A stretch of 21,916 bases of DNA from an uncultured beta proteobacterium (GCA_903840825.1 CAIMHL010000577.1:1-21916), one strand, 5' to 3'. Positions 1-8,216 are shown, counted from the stretch's first letter. Numbers and translations: made by a program. The notes: a model not told the origin generated them from the sequence alone.

Positions 1-2801
1 AAGGTCGAGTTGAACATCATCAAGGCCAGCACCACACCAATGAGGGTCAGCGGCAGGGCTGTCATGAGGGCTAAGGGCTGCAAAAAGCTCTTGAACTGGC
101 TGGCCAGAATCATGTAAATAAACACAATCGCCAGCACCAGCGCTGAAATGGCGTAGCCAAACGCCTCACCCATATCTTTGGTGGAACCGCTGAACTGGTA
201 GCTGTAGCCGGGTGGCATGGTGAGGCTTTCCATCGCAGTCTTTATATCGGCTGAGACCTCGCCCGAGGAGCGGCCTGACACGTTGGCACTGATGGCTACA
301 TCGCGCACCATGTCGCGGCGGTTGATCTGGTTGGGCCCGGTGGACTCGCGCACGGTGGCCACCTGGTTGAGCCGCACAATGCGGGGGCTGCCATCGGCAT
401 TGGTGCCCACGGTAAAGGGCAGTTGGTTCATGTCCTGCGGGCTGTTGCGCGCCTCGGGGGCCAGACGCACATTGACGTCATAGGTCTGGTCATCCGGGGC
501 ACGCCAGTTGCCCACCGTTTGCCCTGCCACCAAGGTGCGAAGCCCAGCGCCAATTTGGGCCACGTTCAGGCCCAAGTCAGAGGCGAGGTCACGTTTGACC
601 TCAACTTCCAGCGTGGGTTTGTTGGCTTTCAAGGTTGAGTCCAGATCCACCAAGCCTGGAATGGTTCGAATTTTCTCCATCGCCGCCTGAGTCAACTGGG
701 TCAGCGTGGCCGTGTCCATGCCCTTGATCGAGAACAGAATTTGTTTTTGTCCGCCTACCGAATCCATCAAGCCTACATGCGTGACCGTGATGCCGGGCAC
801 CTGGCGCAGTCGCTCGCGCAGCGCCACCGACATGGCGTCCACACTCAGCGTGCGGTCCTTGCGGTCTACCAGGCGGATGTAAATACTGGCGTAAATTTTG
901 CCCTGTGCGTTGCCGGTGTTGATGGTGGTGAGGGTGTAGCGCACCTCGGGGAAGGCCCGAACAATACCCTCGACTTCTTTGGCACGGGCCTCGGTGACCT
1001 CCAGCGACGAGCCGACCGGCGTGTTGAAACTCAGGGTGGTTTCAGAGAAGTCTGATTTGGGCACAAACTCGGTGCCCAAGAGCGGCACCATGAAAATACT
1101 CACTACAAACACCGCAATCGCCAAGCCTACAGTGACCAGTTTGTGGTTCAGTGCACGTCGCAAAATGCCTTGGTAGGCGTCAGCAGTGGCGTCGGTGGCG
1201 CGGTCAAACCAGCCGGTCACGCGGCCAATGGTTCTGTCGTACCAGGTGGCTTTGTACAGGAGTTTCCCATCGGGCCCCCGGGCCAAGCGATCGGGTTTTT
1301 CAATGCTGGGGTCGTGCCAGATGCTCGACAACATCGGGTCCAGGGTGAAGCTGACAAACATCGAGATCAGTACGGCGGCCACGATGGTGATGCCAAACTC
1401 ATGGAAAAACTTGCCGATGATGCCGCCCATAAAACCGATGGGTAAAAACACCGCCACGATGGACAGCGTGGTGGCCAGCACGGCCATGCCAATTTCTTCG
1501 GTGCCATCCAGCGAGGCCTGATACACGGACTTGCCCATGTGGACATGGCGCACGATGTTTTCGCGTACCACAATGGCGTCGTCAATCAGCAAACCCACAC
1601 ACAGGCTCAGCGCCATCAAGGTGATCATGTTGATGGTGAAACCAAACATATTCATGAACAAGAAGGTGCCAATGATGGCAATGGGCAGCGTCAGACCGGT
1701 AATGACGGTGGAGCGCCAGGAGTTCAAAAACAGAAACACAATCAGCACGGTGAGCAGCGCACCTTCAATCAGCGTACTGCGCACGTTGCTCACTGACACC
1801 CGAATCTGGCGCGAGCCATCGGTGATTTGCTCCAGCCGCAGGCCGGGGGGCAACTGCTTTTGCATCTCGGTCAAGGTTTTTTGCAGCCCGTCCACTACCC
1901 CAATGGTGTTCTCGTCTTGCGACTTTTGCACGTTCAGAAGCAGGGTTCGTTGACCATTAAAGAGGGCCAGGCTGTCAATCTCTTGGGCACCGTCGGCTAC
2001 GCGGGCCACTTGGTCTAGGCGCACGGGGGCCCCGTTTTTACGCACCACAATAATTTGGCCAAAGTCCTGAGGGCGCTTCATGCGTGCGGCGATCTGAATG
2101 ACCCGCTCTTGCTCTTGCGAGCGAATGGCGCCTACCGGCAAGTCCTGGTTTTCATTGCGTACGGCACTCACCACCTGCTCAGGGGTGATACCAAAGGACT
2201 CCAGTGCCTGGGGATTGAGGTAAATATTGATCTCGCGCTTGGTACCACCCACCACCGTGACGGAGCCCACACCCCTGACATTCTCGAACCGCTTGGCTAA
2301 GGTTTGCGACGCCCAGTTGGTCATCTCAACCGCATTCATGGCCTGGACGCTGCCTTTGCTGTCATCAGGCAAGACGGCCACTGACCAAACAGCGCGCGCC
2401 GAGGGGTCAAAGCGCAGCACTCGCGGCTCTTTGACTTCGGTGCGCAGGCTGGGGCGCACCGAGGCTACTTTTTCGCGCACATCTTCAGCCGCCTTGCGGC
2501 CATCAATGTGCAAGCCAAACTCGATGATGACCACCGCCTGGCCTTCGTAGCTGCGCGAGGTGAGGGCGCTGATGCCAGCAATGGAATTAACGGCCTCTTC
2601 CAGTTTTTTGGAGACTTCACTCTCCACAATCTCCGGCGAGGCGCCAGGGTAGTCGGCGGTGACCACCACCACGGGAAAATCGATGTTGGGGAACTGGTCC
2701 ACCTGCAGGCGCTGCAGCGAAAACAAGCCCAACACCACAATAGCCAGCATGACCATCGTGGCCAGCACCGGGTTCTTGAGACTGACGCGGGTGAACCACA
2801 T
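1..2801 (-). CDS. RND-family efflux pump inner-membrane subunit (partial, C-terminus beyond window)
   Basis: Proton-driven multidrug or solute exporter of the inner membrane, the pump of a tripartite efflux system. I translated the frame from ATG at 2801 and it stays open to the window edge, giving about 933 of the usual 1,030-1,050 residues. The N-terminus (MWFTRVSLKNPVLATMVML) is typical of the AcrB/MexB superfamily. The transmembrane-4 proton-relay motif LLIDDAIVV places Asp at residues 407 and 408, the same numbers as in AcrB. Transmembrane runs near residues 335-360 and a second porter half after residue 540 follow the family plan. Its ATG directly follows the adaptor stop codon (TAA at 2802-2804, ATG at 2799-2801), so the two are translationally coupled. 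Seen: frame and motifs. Known: family mechanism. Substrate is not determinable. No outer-membrane channel gene is visible; it could lie beyond the left edge. Confidence 0.93.
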   Translation of the reverse strand, partial: MWFTRVSLKNPVLATMVMLAIVVLGLFSLQRLQVDQFPNIDFPVVVVTADYPGASPEIVESEVSKKLEEAVNSIAGISALTSRSYEGQAVVIIEFGLHIDGRKAAEDVREKVASVRPSLRTEVKEPRVLRFDPSARAVWSVAVLPDDSKGSVQAMNAVEMTNWASQTLAKRFENVRGVGSVTVVGGTKREINIYLNPQALESFGITPEQVVSAVRNENQDLPVGAIRSQEQERVIQIAARMKRPQDFGQIIVVRKNGAPVRLDQVARVADGAQEIDSLALFNGQRTLLLNVQKSQDENTIGVVDGLQKTLTEMQKQLPPGLRLEQITDGSRQIRVSVSNVRSTLIEGALLTVLIVFLFLNSWRSTVITGLTLPIAIIGTFLFMNMFGFTINMITLMALSLCVGLLIDDAIVVRENIVRHVHMGKSVYQASLDGTEEIGMAVLATTLSIVAVFLPIGFMGGIIGKFFHEFGITIVAAVLISMFVSFTLDPMLSSIWHDPSIEKPDRLARGPDGKLLYKATWYDRTIGRVTGWFDRATDATADAYQGILRRALNHKLVTVGLAIAVFVVSIFMVPLLGTEFVPKSDFSETTLSFNTPVGSSLEVTEARAKEVEGIVRAFPEVRYTLTTINTGNAQGKIYASIYIRLVDRKDRTLSVDAMSVALRERLRQVPGITVTHVGLMDSVGGQKQILFSIKGMDTATLTQLTQAAMEKIRTIPGLVDLDSTLKANKPTLEVEVKRDLASDLGLNVAQIGAGLRTLVAGQTVGNWRAPDDQTYDVNVRLAPEARNSPQDMNQLPFTVGTNADGSPRIVRLNQVATVRESTGPNQINRRDMVRDVAISANVSGRSSGEVSADIKTAMESLTMPPGYSYQFSGSTKDMGEAFGYAISALVLAIVFIYMILASQFKSFLQPLALMTALPLTLIGVVLALMMFNST

Positions 2802-3935
2802 TTACAGCGCCCCAGTGTTGATTTTGACTTGGGTGTCCGCCTGTAAGACGCCTACGCTGCCACTCAAAATCAAGGCGTTTTCAGGCACATCCTGGATACC
2901 GACCATGGCCTGTCCCTCAAAGTCTCCTTGCACGCCCAAGGCCACGTTTTGGTGAACGATGCGGCCATTGACCACTATTTGCACATAGGGTTGTGGCTTG
3001 TCGGTCCGCACGGCGCTCATGGGCACAGTTAGGGTTTGAACCTGGCCCAGCTCCAGCGTGCCTTGGGCAAACAAACCTTGGCGAAGTCCTGGCGATGATG
3101 CGAGTGCCAAATAAGCCAGAACTGCCCGGCTACCCGCCACCGCGCTGGGGTTGACGCGCACGACTTTGGCGCTCAGGGGTTTGGCTGCACCTTCAATGTT
3201 CAGGCGGGCTGTCTGGCCTACCGCAACCCGCAGTGAATCAGCCGGGCTGAGACTGGCCTCCAACTCCAGGCGGCTCAAATCCACAATTTCGACGATGCGG
3301 GCATCAATGCCCACCCGCTCGCCAGATTGGGCCAGGCGTTGCGCGATCAGTCCCGTGATAGGGGCACGCAACACCGTGTCTTGCAGCGACTTCACTGCTA
3401 CTTCAGCGCCCGCTTGGGCGGCCTGAAAATTGGCCTCGGCGGCGGCCAGAGAAGCCAAGGACGATTCCAGCGCTGTTTTGGAGATAAAGCCCTGGTCCAC
3501 CAAAGAGCGGTTGTTCTCAAAGCTGCGCTTGGCGATGTCGACTTGCGCTTTTGCAGATTGGGCTTGTTGCTGAGCCTGGCGCACCCGCGCCTGAAACTCG
3601 GTGGACTCTACCCGGGCGATGACCTGGCCCTCTTTGACCAGGTCGCCTTCGCGCACCGTCAGGCCCTGCAACTCACCCGCCACGCGCGCTTTCACGAAGG
3701 CCGCGTTCACGGCTTTGAGTGGGCCGGCAATTGCCAGAGTTTGCGTCAATACGCGGGTTTTGACGGGTAACATATCGGCGGCCGACAAGGCCATCACAAC
3801 TTGTGTTTTTTGCGAAGCCTGCTGCGCCTGCAGAGCTGACGCTTTTTCTTTTCTGCTGCTGACGACGCGCAAGGCGCCTGCTGCCAGTAAGGCCACTATC
3901 ACGACCACAAGGGTCCACTTCATCCAGGATTTCAT
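2802..3935 (-). CDS. RND efflux periplasmic adaptor (HlyD/membrane fusion protein family)
   Basis: 377-residue adaptor linking the RND pump to an outer-membrane channel. The N-terminus is a short cytoplasmic stretch followed by one hydrophobic segment (about residues 8-27), so it is probably anchored in the inner membrane by an uncleaved helix; there is no lipobox. A lipoyl-like half with VREGDLVKEGQVIARVE is followed by an Ala/Gln-rich coiled-coil hairpin (roughly residues 110-175), then the returning lipoyl half (VLRAPITGLIAQRLAQSGERVG), a beta-barrel domain and a membrane-proximal domain. It sits 28 bp after the TetR gene and abuts the pump gene without a gap. I see only a weak Shine-Dalgarno sequence before the ATG. 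Substrate is unknown. Confidence 0.92.
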   Translation of the reverse strand: MKSWMKWTLVVVIVALLAAGALRVVSSRKEKASALQAQQASQKTQVVMALSAADMLPVKTRVLTQTLAIAGPLKAVNAAFVKARVAGELQGLTVREGDLVKEGQVIARVESTEFQARVRQAQQQAQSAKAQVDIAKRSFENNRSLVDQGFISKTALESSLASLAAAEANFQAAQAGAEVAVKSLQDTVLRAPITGLIAQRLAQSGERVGIDARIVEIVDLSRLELEASLSPADSLRVAVGQTARLNIEGAAKPLSAKVVRVNPSAVAGSRAVLAYLALASSPGLRQGLFAQGTLELGQVQTLTVPMSAVRTDKPQPYVQIVVNGRIVHQNVALGVQGDFEGQAMVGIQDVPENALILSGSVGVLQADTQVKINTGAL

Positions 3936-3963
3936 AAGGGCAAGGGTTTCTGCAAGGTGTTAT

Positions 3964-4635
3964 TTAGGGCTTAGCCGGGGCAACGCACAGGCCAGTCAGG
4001 AGGGTTTCAACTTGCAAGGCGATGTAGGCTTCGGGGTTTAATTCATTGCCCACGCAGCAGGTGCCCAAGCTGTGTTTCCACATGGACAGGAACAGCATGG
4101 GCGCCAACACCAGGTAAACCCCGTATTTCATGTCCATTGGGCGGAATTCGCCGCGGTCCACACCACGCTGCAAGACGCGCTGGATCAATGCGTTGCCCGG
4201 CTCGATCACTTCTTGCTGGTAGAAGGCGGCCAGTTCGGGGAAATTGCGGGCTTCGCTCATCATGAGTTTGCTCAGGCCAGACGCTTTGGTAGAACCCAAG
4301 CGCGCCCACCAGGTGCTCATGCAGGTGCGCAACATGTCGGCGGTGCTGCCTTCAAAGCTGTCAAATTCAGCACTCCATTCAGAGAAGCGCCCCGAGATAC
4401 TCTCACGCACCACCGCTTTAAAAAGATCTTCTTTGCTGGAGAAATACAAAAACAGGGTGCCCTTGGAGACGCTGGCCAGATTGGCTACTTCTTCGACACG
4501 GGTGGCAGCAAATCCCTTTTCTACAAACAGGGAAAGAGCCGCATCGAGCAGCTCGCCCGGGCGAGCGTCCTTGCGGCGTTCATGTTTGGTTTGGGGGGCA
4601 GACGGGCAGTCTGTTTGATGGGGCGAAAGCGGCAT
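3964..4635 (-). CDS. TetR/AcrR-family transcriptional regulator
   Basis: 223-residue one-component repressor, probably controlling itself and the downstream efflux genes. Residues about 20-75 form the TetR DNA-binding domain: a helix starting ARPGELLDAALSLFVEKGF and a helix-turn-helix with VEEVANLASVSKGTLFLYF followed by SSKEDLFKAVV. The remaining 140 residues are a helical ligand-binding/dimerisation domain that is poorly conserved in the family. It is the first gene of the leftward operon. The predicted transcription start (about 4652) lies only some 17 nt before the ATG and there is little Shine-Dalgarno signal, so translation may be weak. Two small dyads overlap the -10 region, consistent with autorepression. 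Confidence 0.92.
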   Translation of the reverse strand: MPLSPHQTDCPSAPQTKHERRKDARPGELLDAALSLFVEKGFAATRVEEVANLASVSKGTLFLYFSSKEDLFKAVVRESISGRFSEWSAEFDSFEGSTADMLRTCMSTWWARLGSTKASGLSKLMMSEARNFPELAAFYQQEVIEPGNALIQRVLQRGVDRGEFRPMDMKYGVYLVLAPMLFLSMWKHSLGTCCVGNELNPEAYIALQVETLLTGLCVAPAKP

Positions 4636-4645
4636 GAAATTAATG

Positions 4646-4667
4646 ACTAGTGGGTTAGTAATGTAAC
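4646..4667. promoter_or_regulatory. Candidate TetR-family operator dyads overlapping the -10 region
   Basis: Two short overlapping inverted repeats with the same geometry are present: GTTA-N6-TAAC (4654-4667) and ACTA-N6-TAGT (4646-4659). They cover the -10 hexamer and predicted start of the efflux promoter, the usual place for autorepression by a TetR protein. Arms are only 4 bp, so chance is not excluded. Confidence 0.35.
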
Positions 4668-4688
4668 TTTGGTCTATTTAACTGTCAA
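4660..4688 (-). promoter_or_regulatory. Predicted sigma-70 promoter of the tetR-adaptor-RND operon
   Basis: On the minus strand a perfect -35 hexamer TTGACA (4683-4688) is followed after exactly 17 nt by TACATT (4660-4665, 4/6 to consensus). Transcription would start near 4652, just upstream of the TetR ATG at 4635. Seen directly; activity is inferred. Confidence 0.7.
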
Positions 4689-4821
4689 TCAGGCAGGGCA
4701 TTTTCGAGTCTTGAAATTTGTAAACTTTGAGCAAAGCTGAAAGCCGGCGGTTTAAAGGGCTTTGGGGTGGCGCGTAAGATGCAATGACTCATTTGATGGA
4801 CACAACTTTCGGAGCTAATTC

Positions 4822-5364
4822 ATGTCGGATTCCCTGCAAACCCTGACCCTGGGCGGTGGTTGTTTTTGGTGCACTGAGGCCGTTTTTGTCGGCGTCAAAG
4901 GCGTGCTGGATGTTGAAAGCGGCTACTGCAACGGGCAAGTGCTGCGCCCGACCTACGAGCAAGTGTGCTCAGGCACCACGGGTCACAACGAGGTGGTCAA
5001 GCTGGTGTTTGACCCCGCTCAGATCAGTGTGCGGGAGATTCTGGAAATATTCTTTGTCATCCACGACCCCACCACCCTGAACCGCCAGGGCAACGACCGG
5101 GGCACGCAGTACCGAAGCGGCATCTACGTCTCCAACCCCGAGCAGGCCGCTGTCGCCCAAGACCTGATTGGCGAGATAAACGCCAGTGGCGTGCTGGGCC
5201 AACCGGTGGTGACCGAAGTGCTACCGCTGGCCAACTATTCACCGGCCGAGGACTACCACCAAGACTTCTTCGAGAACAACCCGGGGCAGGGCTACTGCCT
5301 GGCGGTGGCGGCGCCCAAAGTGGAGAAGTTTCGCAAAACTTTTAAGCGGCTGGTGAAGGCGTAA
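4822..5364 (+). CDS. msrA: Peptide-methionine (S)-S-oxide reductase MsrA
   Basis: 180-residue cytosolic enzyme that reduces the S epimer of methionine sulfoxide in proteins, using thioredoxin as reductant. The catalytic motif GGCFWCTEAVF starts near residue 12, with nucleophile Cys14. The family segments VESGYCNG, TTGHNEVVK, FFVIHDPTTLNRQGNDRGTQ and AEDYHQDFFENNPGQGYC follow in order. Further cysteines (Cys35, Cys48, and one in the C-terminal GYC motif) could act in resolving. Length matches the compact MsrA class with no fused MsrB. GGAG at 4811-4814 supports the start. It is transcribed divergently from the efflux operon and convergently with the metal-binding protein gene, so it is probably monocistronic. 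Confidence 0.97.
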   Translation: MSDSLQTLTLGGGCFWCTEAVFVGVKGVLDVESGYCNGQVLRPTYEQVCSGTTGHNEVVKLVFDPAQISVREILEIFFVIHDPTTLNRQGNDRGTQYRSGIYVSNPEQAAVAQDLIGEINASGVLGQPVVTEVLPLANYSPAEDYHQDFFENNPGQGYCLAVAAPKVEKFRKTFKRLVKA

Positions 5365-5378
5365 AACGGCTAGCCGTT
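5365..5378. terminator. Palindrome between convergent msrA and znuA-like genes, possible weak bidirectional terminator
   Basis: A perfect 14-bp palindrome, AACGGCTAGCCGTT, fills most of the 19-bp gap between the two convergent stop codons. It can form a short hairpin (5-bp stem, 4-nt loop), but neither side has a good T-run, so efficient termination is doubtful. Confidence 0.35.
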
Positions 5379-5383
5379 CTGGG

Positions 5384-6313
5384 TCAGTTCAGCCTCATGC
5401 CACTGGCCAGTTGGCTCACGTTGTGGCGCATCATCAATAGGTAGGTGGTGCCCGGTTGATCAGGTCCTGACAGTGCATCGGCATACAAACTCGCCCCAAC
5501 TTTTGCACCAGCATCTTTGCTGAGCTGGGCCAGCAATTTGGGGTTGCTCATGTTTTCAACAAAGATCGCTTTGATCTTTTCGCGTTGAATTTGTTTGATG
5601 AGTTGGGCTACCTGTTTGGCACTGGGCTCGGCATCGGTGTTGACGCCCTGAGGGGCCAAAAATTGGATTTGGTAATGCGCGGCCAAGTAGCCAAAGGCAT
5701 CGTGCGAGGTGATGACTTTGCGTTGGGCGGGGGCGATGCTGGCAAATTGCGCCTTGGCCCAAACATCCAGTGCTTGCAGCTCTTTGATATAGGCATCGGC
5801 GTTGCTCTGGTAAAGGGCGGCACTACTCGGGTCAACCCGGGTCAGGCCGGCGGCGATGTTGCGCACATAACTTATGACATGGTTGGGGTTTTGCCAGGCA
5901 TGGGGGTCGACTGCCACTTGGCTGTGCCCTGTGTGTTTTTCGCCGCTGGCTTTGGCTGGGGTGGTCGTGAGTGCTTTGATGCCGTTGGAGGCCACCACCG
6001 CCTCGCCTCTGTAGCCTGCCGACTTGGCCAGTTTGTTGGCCCAGGGCTCAAACCCGAGGCCGTTGGTGACCAGGAGTTGCGTGGTCAGCATGGTTTTGGC
6101 ATCGGTGGGCTTGGGCTCGAACAGGTGGGCGTCTTGGTTCGGGCCTACCAAGGTGGTGACTGTCACACGCGGCCCACCGACGACGCTGACCAGGTCGCCC
6201 AAAATGCTGAAGCTCGCGGTTACGGCGATTTTGTCGGCGGCGTTGACCGCAGCAGCGCCTGAAAGGGCCAGCGCCAGGGCGCTGGTAAGAAGAAAACGAT
6301 GGGTGAAATTCAT
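5384..6313 (-). CDS. znuA: Periplasmic Zn/Mn-binding protein of a metal ABC importer (TroA/ZnuA/AztC type)
   Basis: 309-residue cluster A-I solute-binding protein delivering metal to the adjacent permease. A signal peptide (MNFTHRFLLTSALALALSGA...) with a likely cut after Ala25 is followed by two lobes. From family alignment the four ligands are His63 (QDAHLFEP), His138 (VDPHAWQNPNH), His204 (TSHDAFGYL) and Asp279 (YADALSGPD). This His3-Asp set matches TroA/AztC-type proteins, whereas Mn-specific PsaA/MntC have Glu at position three. The usual His-rich loop is reduced to EKHTGH (residues 125-130). I use the ATG at 6313, preceded by an AAGGA-like ribosome site; an in-frame ATG at 6466 would put 51 residues before the signal peptide. 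It lies 31 bp after the permease gene. Zinc is likely but manganese is not excluded. Confidence 0.9.
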   Translation of the reverse strand: MNFTHRFLLTSALALALSGAAAVNAADKIAVTASFSILGDLVSVVGGPRVTVTTLVGPNQDAHLFEPKPTDAKTMLTTQLLVTNGLGFEPWANKLAKSAGYRGEAVVASNGIKALTTTPAKASGEKHTGHSQVAVDPHAWQNPNHVISYVRNIAAGLTRVDPSSAALYQSNADAYIKELQALDVWAKAQFASIAPAQRKVITSHDAFGYLAAHYQIQFLAPQGVNTDAEPSAKQVAQLIKQIQREKIKAIFVENMSNPKLLAQLSKDAGAKVGASLYADALSGPDQPGTTYLLMMRHNVSQLASGMRLN

Positions 6314-6344
6314 ATCAAGTCCTTGGAATAAAAAAATGCAGGGC

Positions 6345-7256
6345 TCACGCCACTCGGTGCGAGGTGTTCCACCAGCGCGGCAACCAGCCGCCTGGGGCAA
6401 AAAGGAGTGAGCTGGCATAAAGGGCGCCAGCGCAACCAATGATGGTGGGGCCCGATGGCGTGTCAAGGTGGTAAGACAGCAGCAAACCAGCTATGCCTGC
6501 CAGCGCGGCCTGAACACTGGCGTTGAGCAGCTGGGCTGGCAAAGTGTCATGCCACAGGCGGCTTGACACGGCGGGAATCATCATCAGGCCCACCGCCATC
6601 AGCGTGCCCAGCGTCTGAAAACCCGCCACCAGGTTGACCACCACCAAGAGCAAAAAGAGTTGCTGCCAAAACCAGCTGCCCCAGCGACGGGCACCGCCTC
6701 GGCCGGGTTGTCGGCTGGTGTTCAGAAACACGGGGTCAAAGGTCTCTAGTACCAGGCCGCGGTACATCAGCGCCAAAGCCAGCACCGTGCAGGTGCTCAC
6801 GCTGGCGACCAGCCACAAACCGTCGTTGTCAACGCCCAGCGCGCTGCCAAACAGCAGGTGAAGTAGGTCCAGCTTGGTGCCTTGCAGAGAGATCAGGGTG
6901 ACGCCCAGCGCCAGCGCCATCAAGTAAAGGGCGGCCAGGCTGGCGTCTTCCTTGAGCGGGGTGAGCCTGCTGACCAAGCCGGCCAGGCCCGCAACCAGCA
7001 CGCCAGCGAGTACGCCGCCCAGCGCCATGGCGCTAATGGAGAGGCCCGCCACCATGTAACCCAGCGCCACGCCCGGCAATACCGCGTGGCTCAGGGCATC
7101 GCCGAACAGGCTCATGCGCCGCAGGGTCAAGAAAACACCCAGTGGTGCTGCACTGAGGGCGAGTGCCAGTGTGGCCACTAAAGCGCGGCGCATAAAGGCA
7201 AACTCGGCAAACGGCGCCACTAAAAGTTCCCACAGCAGGGCAAGCTCGGTGGTCAT
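6345..7256 (-). CDS. znuB: Metal ABC transporter permease (ZnuB/TroC family)
   Basis: 303-residue polytopic inner-membrane subunit forming the metal channel. It has about eight or nine hydrophobic segments and the family hallmark MSLFGDALSHAVLPGVALGY in the first third, plus GTLMAVGLMMIPAVSSRL near residue 225, which corresponds to the conserved region contacting the ATPase. Length is slightly above a typical ZnuB (260-290), with extra residues in a basic loop (NTSRQPGRGGARRWG). Its ATG overlaps the ATPase stop codon as ATGA (7253-7256), indicating translational coupling. The binding-protein gene follows. Specificity comes mainly from that protein, so zinc is inferred. Confidence 0.92.
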   Translation of the reverse strand: MTTELALLWELLVAPFAEFAFMRRALVATLALALSAAPLGVFLTLRRMSLFGDALSHAVLPGVALGYMVAGLSISAMALGGVLAGVLVAGLAGLVSRLTPLKEDASLAALYLMALALGVTLISLQGTKLDLLHLLFGSALGVDNDGLWLVASVSTCTVLALALMYRGLVLETFDPVFLNTSRQPGRGGARRWGSWFWQQLFLLLVVVNLVAGFQTLGTLMAVGLMMIPAVSSRLWHDTLPAQLLNASVQAALAGIAGLLLSYHLDTPSGPTIIGCAGALYASSLLFAPGGWLPRWWNTSHRVA

Positions 7257-8023
7257 GCGTCAACCCGGCACAGCTCAGCGCTCTCGTCCCAGGCTTCAGC
7301 CATGGTGCGGGCCTGCTGGAGGTGTGCCGGTGTCAGCACTTCGGCAGTGCGGCCCCAGGCTACCAACTCTCGCGCCAGCAGCAGCGTTTGGGGAAAGTAC
7401 TGGTGCGCCTGTGCTTCATCGTGCAGCACGGTGATGACGGTGCGTTGTTGCTGGTGCCAGAGCTGCACCAGCGCCAGCAAACTGGCCGTGGTTTTGCTGT
7501 CCAGGGCGTTGAAGGGCTCATCGAGCAAGATGATGTGGGCATCCTGCATCAAAAGGCGGGCAAACATGACCCGTTGTAGTTGCCCGCTGGAAAGCGTGCC
7601 CAGGCTGCGGCGCTCAAAACCTTGCAGGCCCACCGCATCAAGGGCCGCCTGAACGCGGGCTTGCAGCGCTGAACTTGTGCGCCCAAAAGCGCCCACACTT
7701 GACCAGCTCCCCAGCAGCACGCAATCCTGCACATCTATGGGAAAGCTGCGGTCTATGTCGCTGACCTGAGGCAGGTAGGCGATACGTTGTCCATCGGCTT
7801 GCACTGTGAGTGCATGCCCGCCGTTGCGGCCACCTTGCGTGGGAAGCAAACCCACCAGGCTTTTGAGCAAGGTGCTTTTGCCCGATCCATTGGGCCCCAT
7901 CACAGCGGTGAGGGAGCCCCGTGCAAATTGCCCGCTGATGTGGTGCAAGGCCGGGTGCTGCCGGTAGCTGACCGTCAGGTTGTCTAGCGTGATGGCGGCC
8001 AAGGGCGCGTCCACTTGAGTCAT
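7253..8023 (-). CDS. znuC: Metal ABC transporter ATP-binding protein (ZnuC family)
   Basis: 256-residue cytoplasmic ATPase powering metal uptake. Walker A is GPNGSGKST (residues 43-51), the signature is LSSGQLQRVMFARLL, Walker B is IILLDEPF and the switch histidine is in TVLHDE. The start at 8023 is chosen because AGGAGG (8034-8039 on this strand) lies 10 nt upstream and because the ATG overlaps the stop of the preceding small gene as ATGA. The frame stays open upstream to an alternative start at 8107, but that would add a low-complexity N-terminus. The 3' end overlaps the permease start. It is the second gene of the leftward metal operon. Confidence 0.92.
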   Translation of the reverse strand: MTQVDAPLAAITLDNLTVSYRQHPALHHISGQFARGSLTAVMGPNGSGKSTLLKSLVGLLPTQGGRNGGHALTVQADGQRIAYLPQVSDIDRSFPIDVQDCVLLGSWSSVGAFGRTSSALQARVQAALDAVGLQGFERRSLGTLSSGQLQRVMFARLLMQDAHIILLDEPFNALDSKTTASLLALVQLWHQQQRTVITVLHDEAQAHQYFPQTLLLARELVAWGRTAEVLTPAHLQQARTMAEAWDESAELCRVDA

Positions 8024-8163
8024 AGCGGCGCAGCCTCCTGCATGGCCCACAGCACAGCGAGCCAAAGCAGCACCAGAACGGGCAACACCGCGAGCGCTCT
8101 GGCCCAAGCGGCCCAGGCCAGCACGCTGCTAGCGGGTTTGGCGACAACGGGGGAACGATTCAT
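8020..8163 (-). CDS. Small Trp/Ala/Leu-rich single-pass membrane peptide, first gene of the metal-import operon
   Basis: A 47-residue frame starting ATG at 8163 and ending TGA at 8020-8022, overlapping the znuC ATG (8021-8023) as ATGA, the same junction type as znuC-znuB. The N-terminus is polar with Arg3 and Lys9. After Arg22 an uninterrupted hydrophobic segment (about residues 23-41, including VLPVLVLLWLAVLW) should span the membrane once. It ends QEAAPL. Four tryptophans are present. I do not recognise a family. Support: position between the operator region and znuC, coupled stop/start and a convincing transmembrane helix. Against: no good ribosome site before its ATG and a short length. 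It could be a leader peptide or a small subunit modulating the transporter. Confidence 0.55.
   Translation of the reverse strand: MNRSPVVAKPASSVLAWAAWARALAVLPVLVLLWLAVLWAMQEAAPL
8034..8039 (-). promoter_or_regulatory. Strong Shine-Dalgarno site that sets the znuC start
   Basis: AGGAGG on the minus strand, 10 nt before the ATG at 8023. It lies inside the end of the upstream 47-codon frame, supporting the shorter ATPase start and coupling to the small gene. Confidence 0.75.
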
Positions 8164-8216
8164 CGGCGAGGTCTTAAAAAATTGAAGTGAATGAGCAGCT
8201 TTAATTGCAGTGATAA

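Noticed and set aside
4072..4650. 192-codon plus-strand frame opposite the TetR gene
   Set aside because: Antisense to a convincing TetR regulator; composition typical of reverse-complement translation.
5585..6262. 225-codon plus-strand frame opposite the metal-binding protein gene
   Set aside because: Antisense shadow; the minus strand carries signal peptide and metal ligands.
6314..6466. N-terminal extension of the metal-binding protein to ATG 6466
   Set aside because: Would place 51 residues before a clear signal peptide and overlap the permease gene; ATG 6313 has a ribosome site and correct export signal.
7638..8147. 169-codon minus-strand frame overlapping znuC, Cys/Arg/Pro-rich
   Set aside because: Different frame from znuC, frequent Cys, Arg and Trp typical of off-frame GC-rich DNA; incompatible with the clear ATPase motifs.
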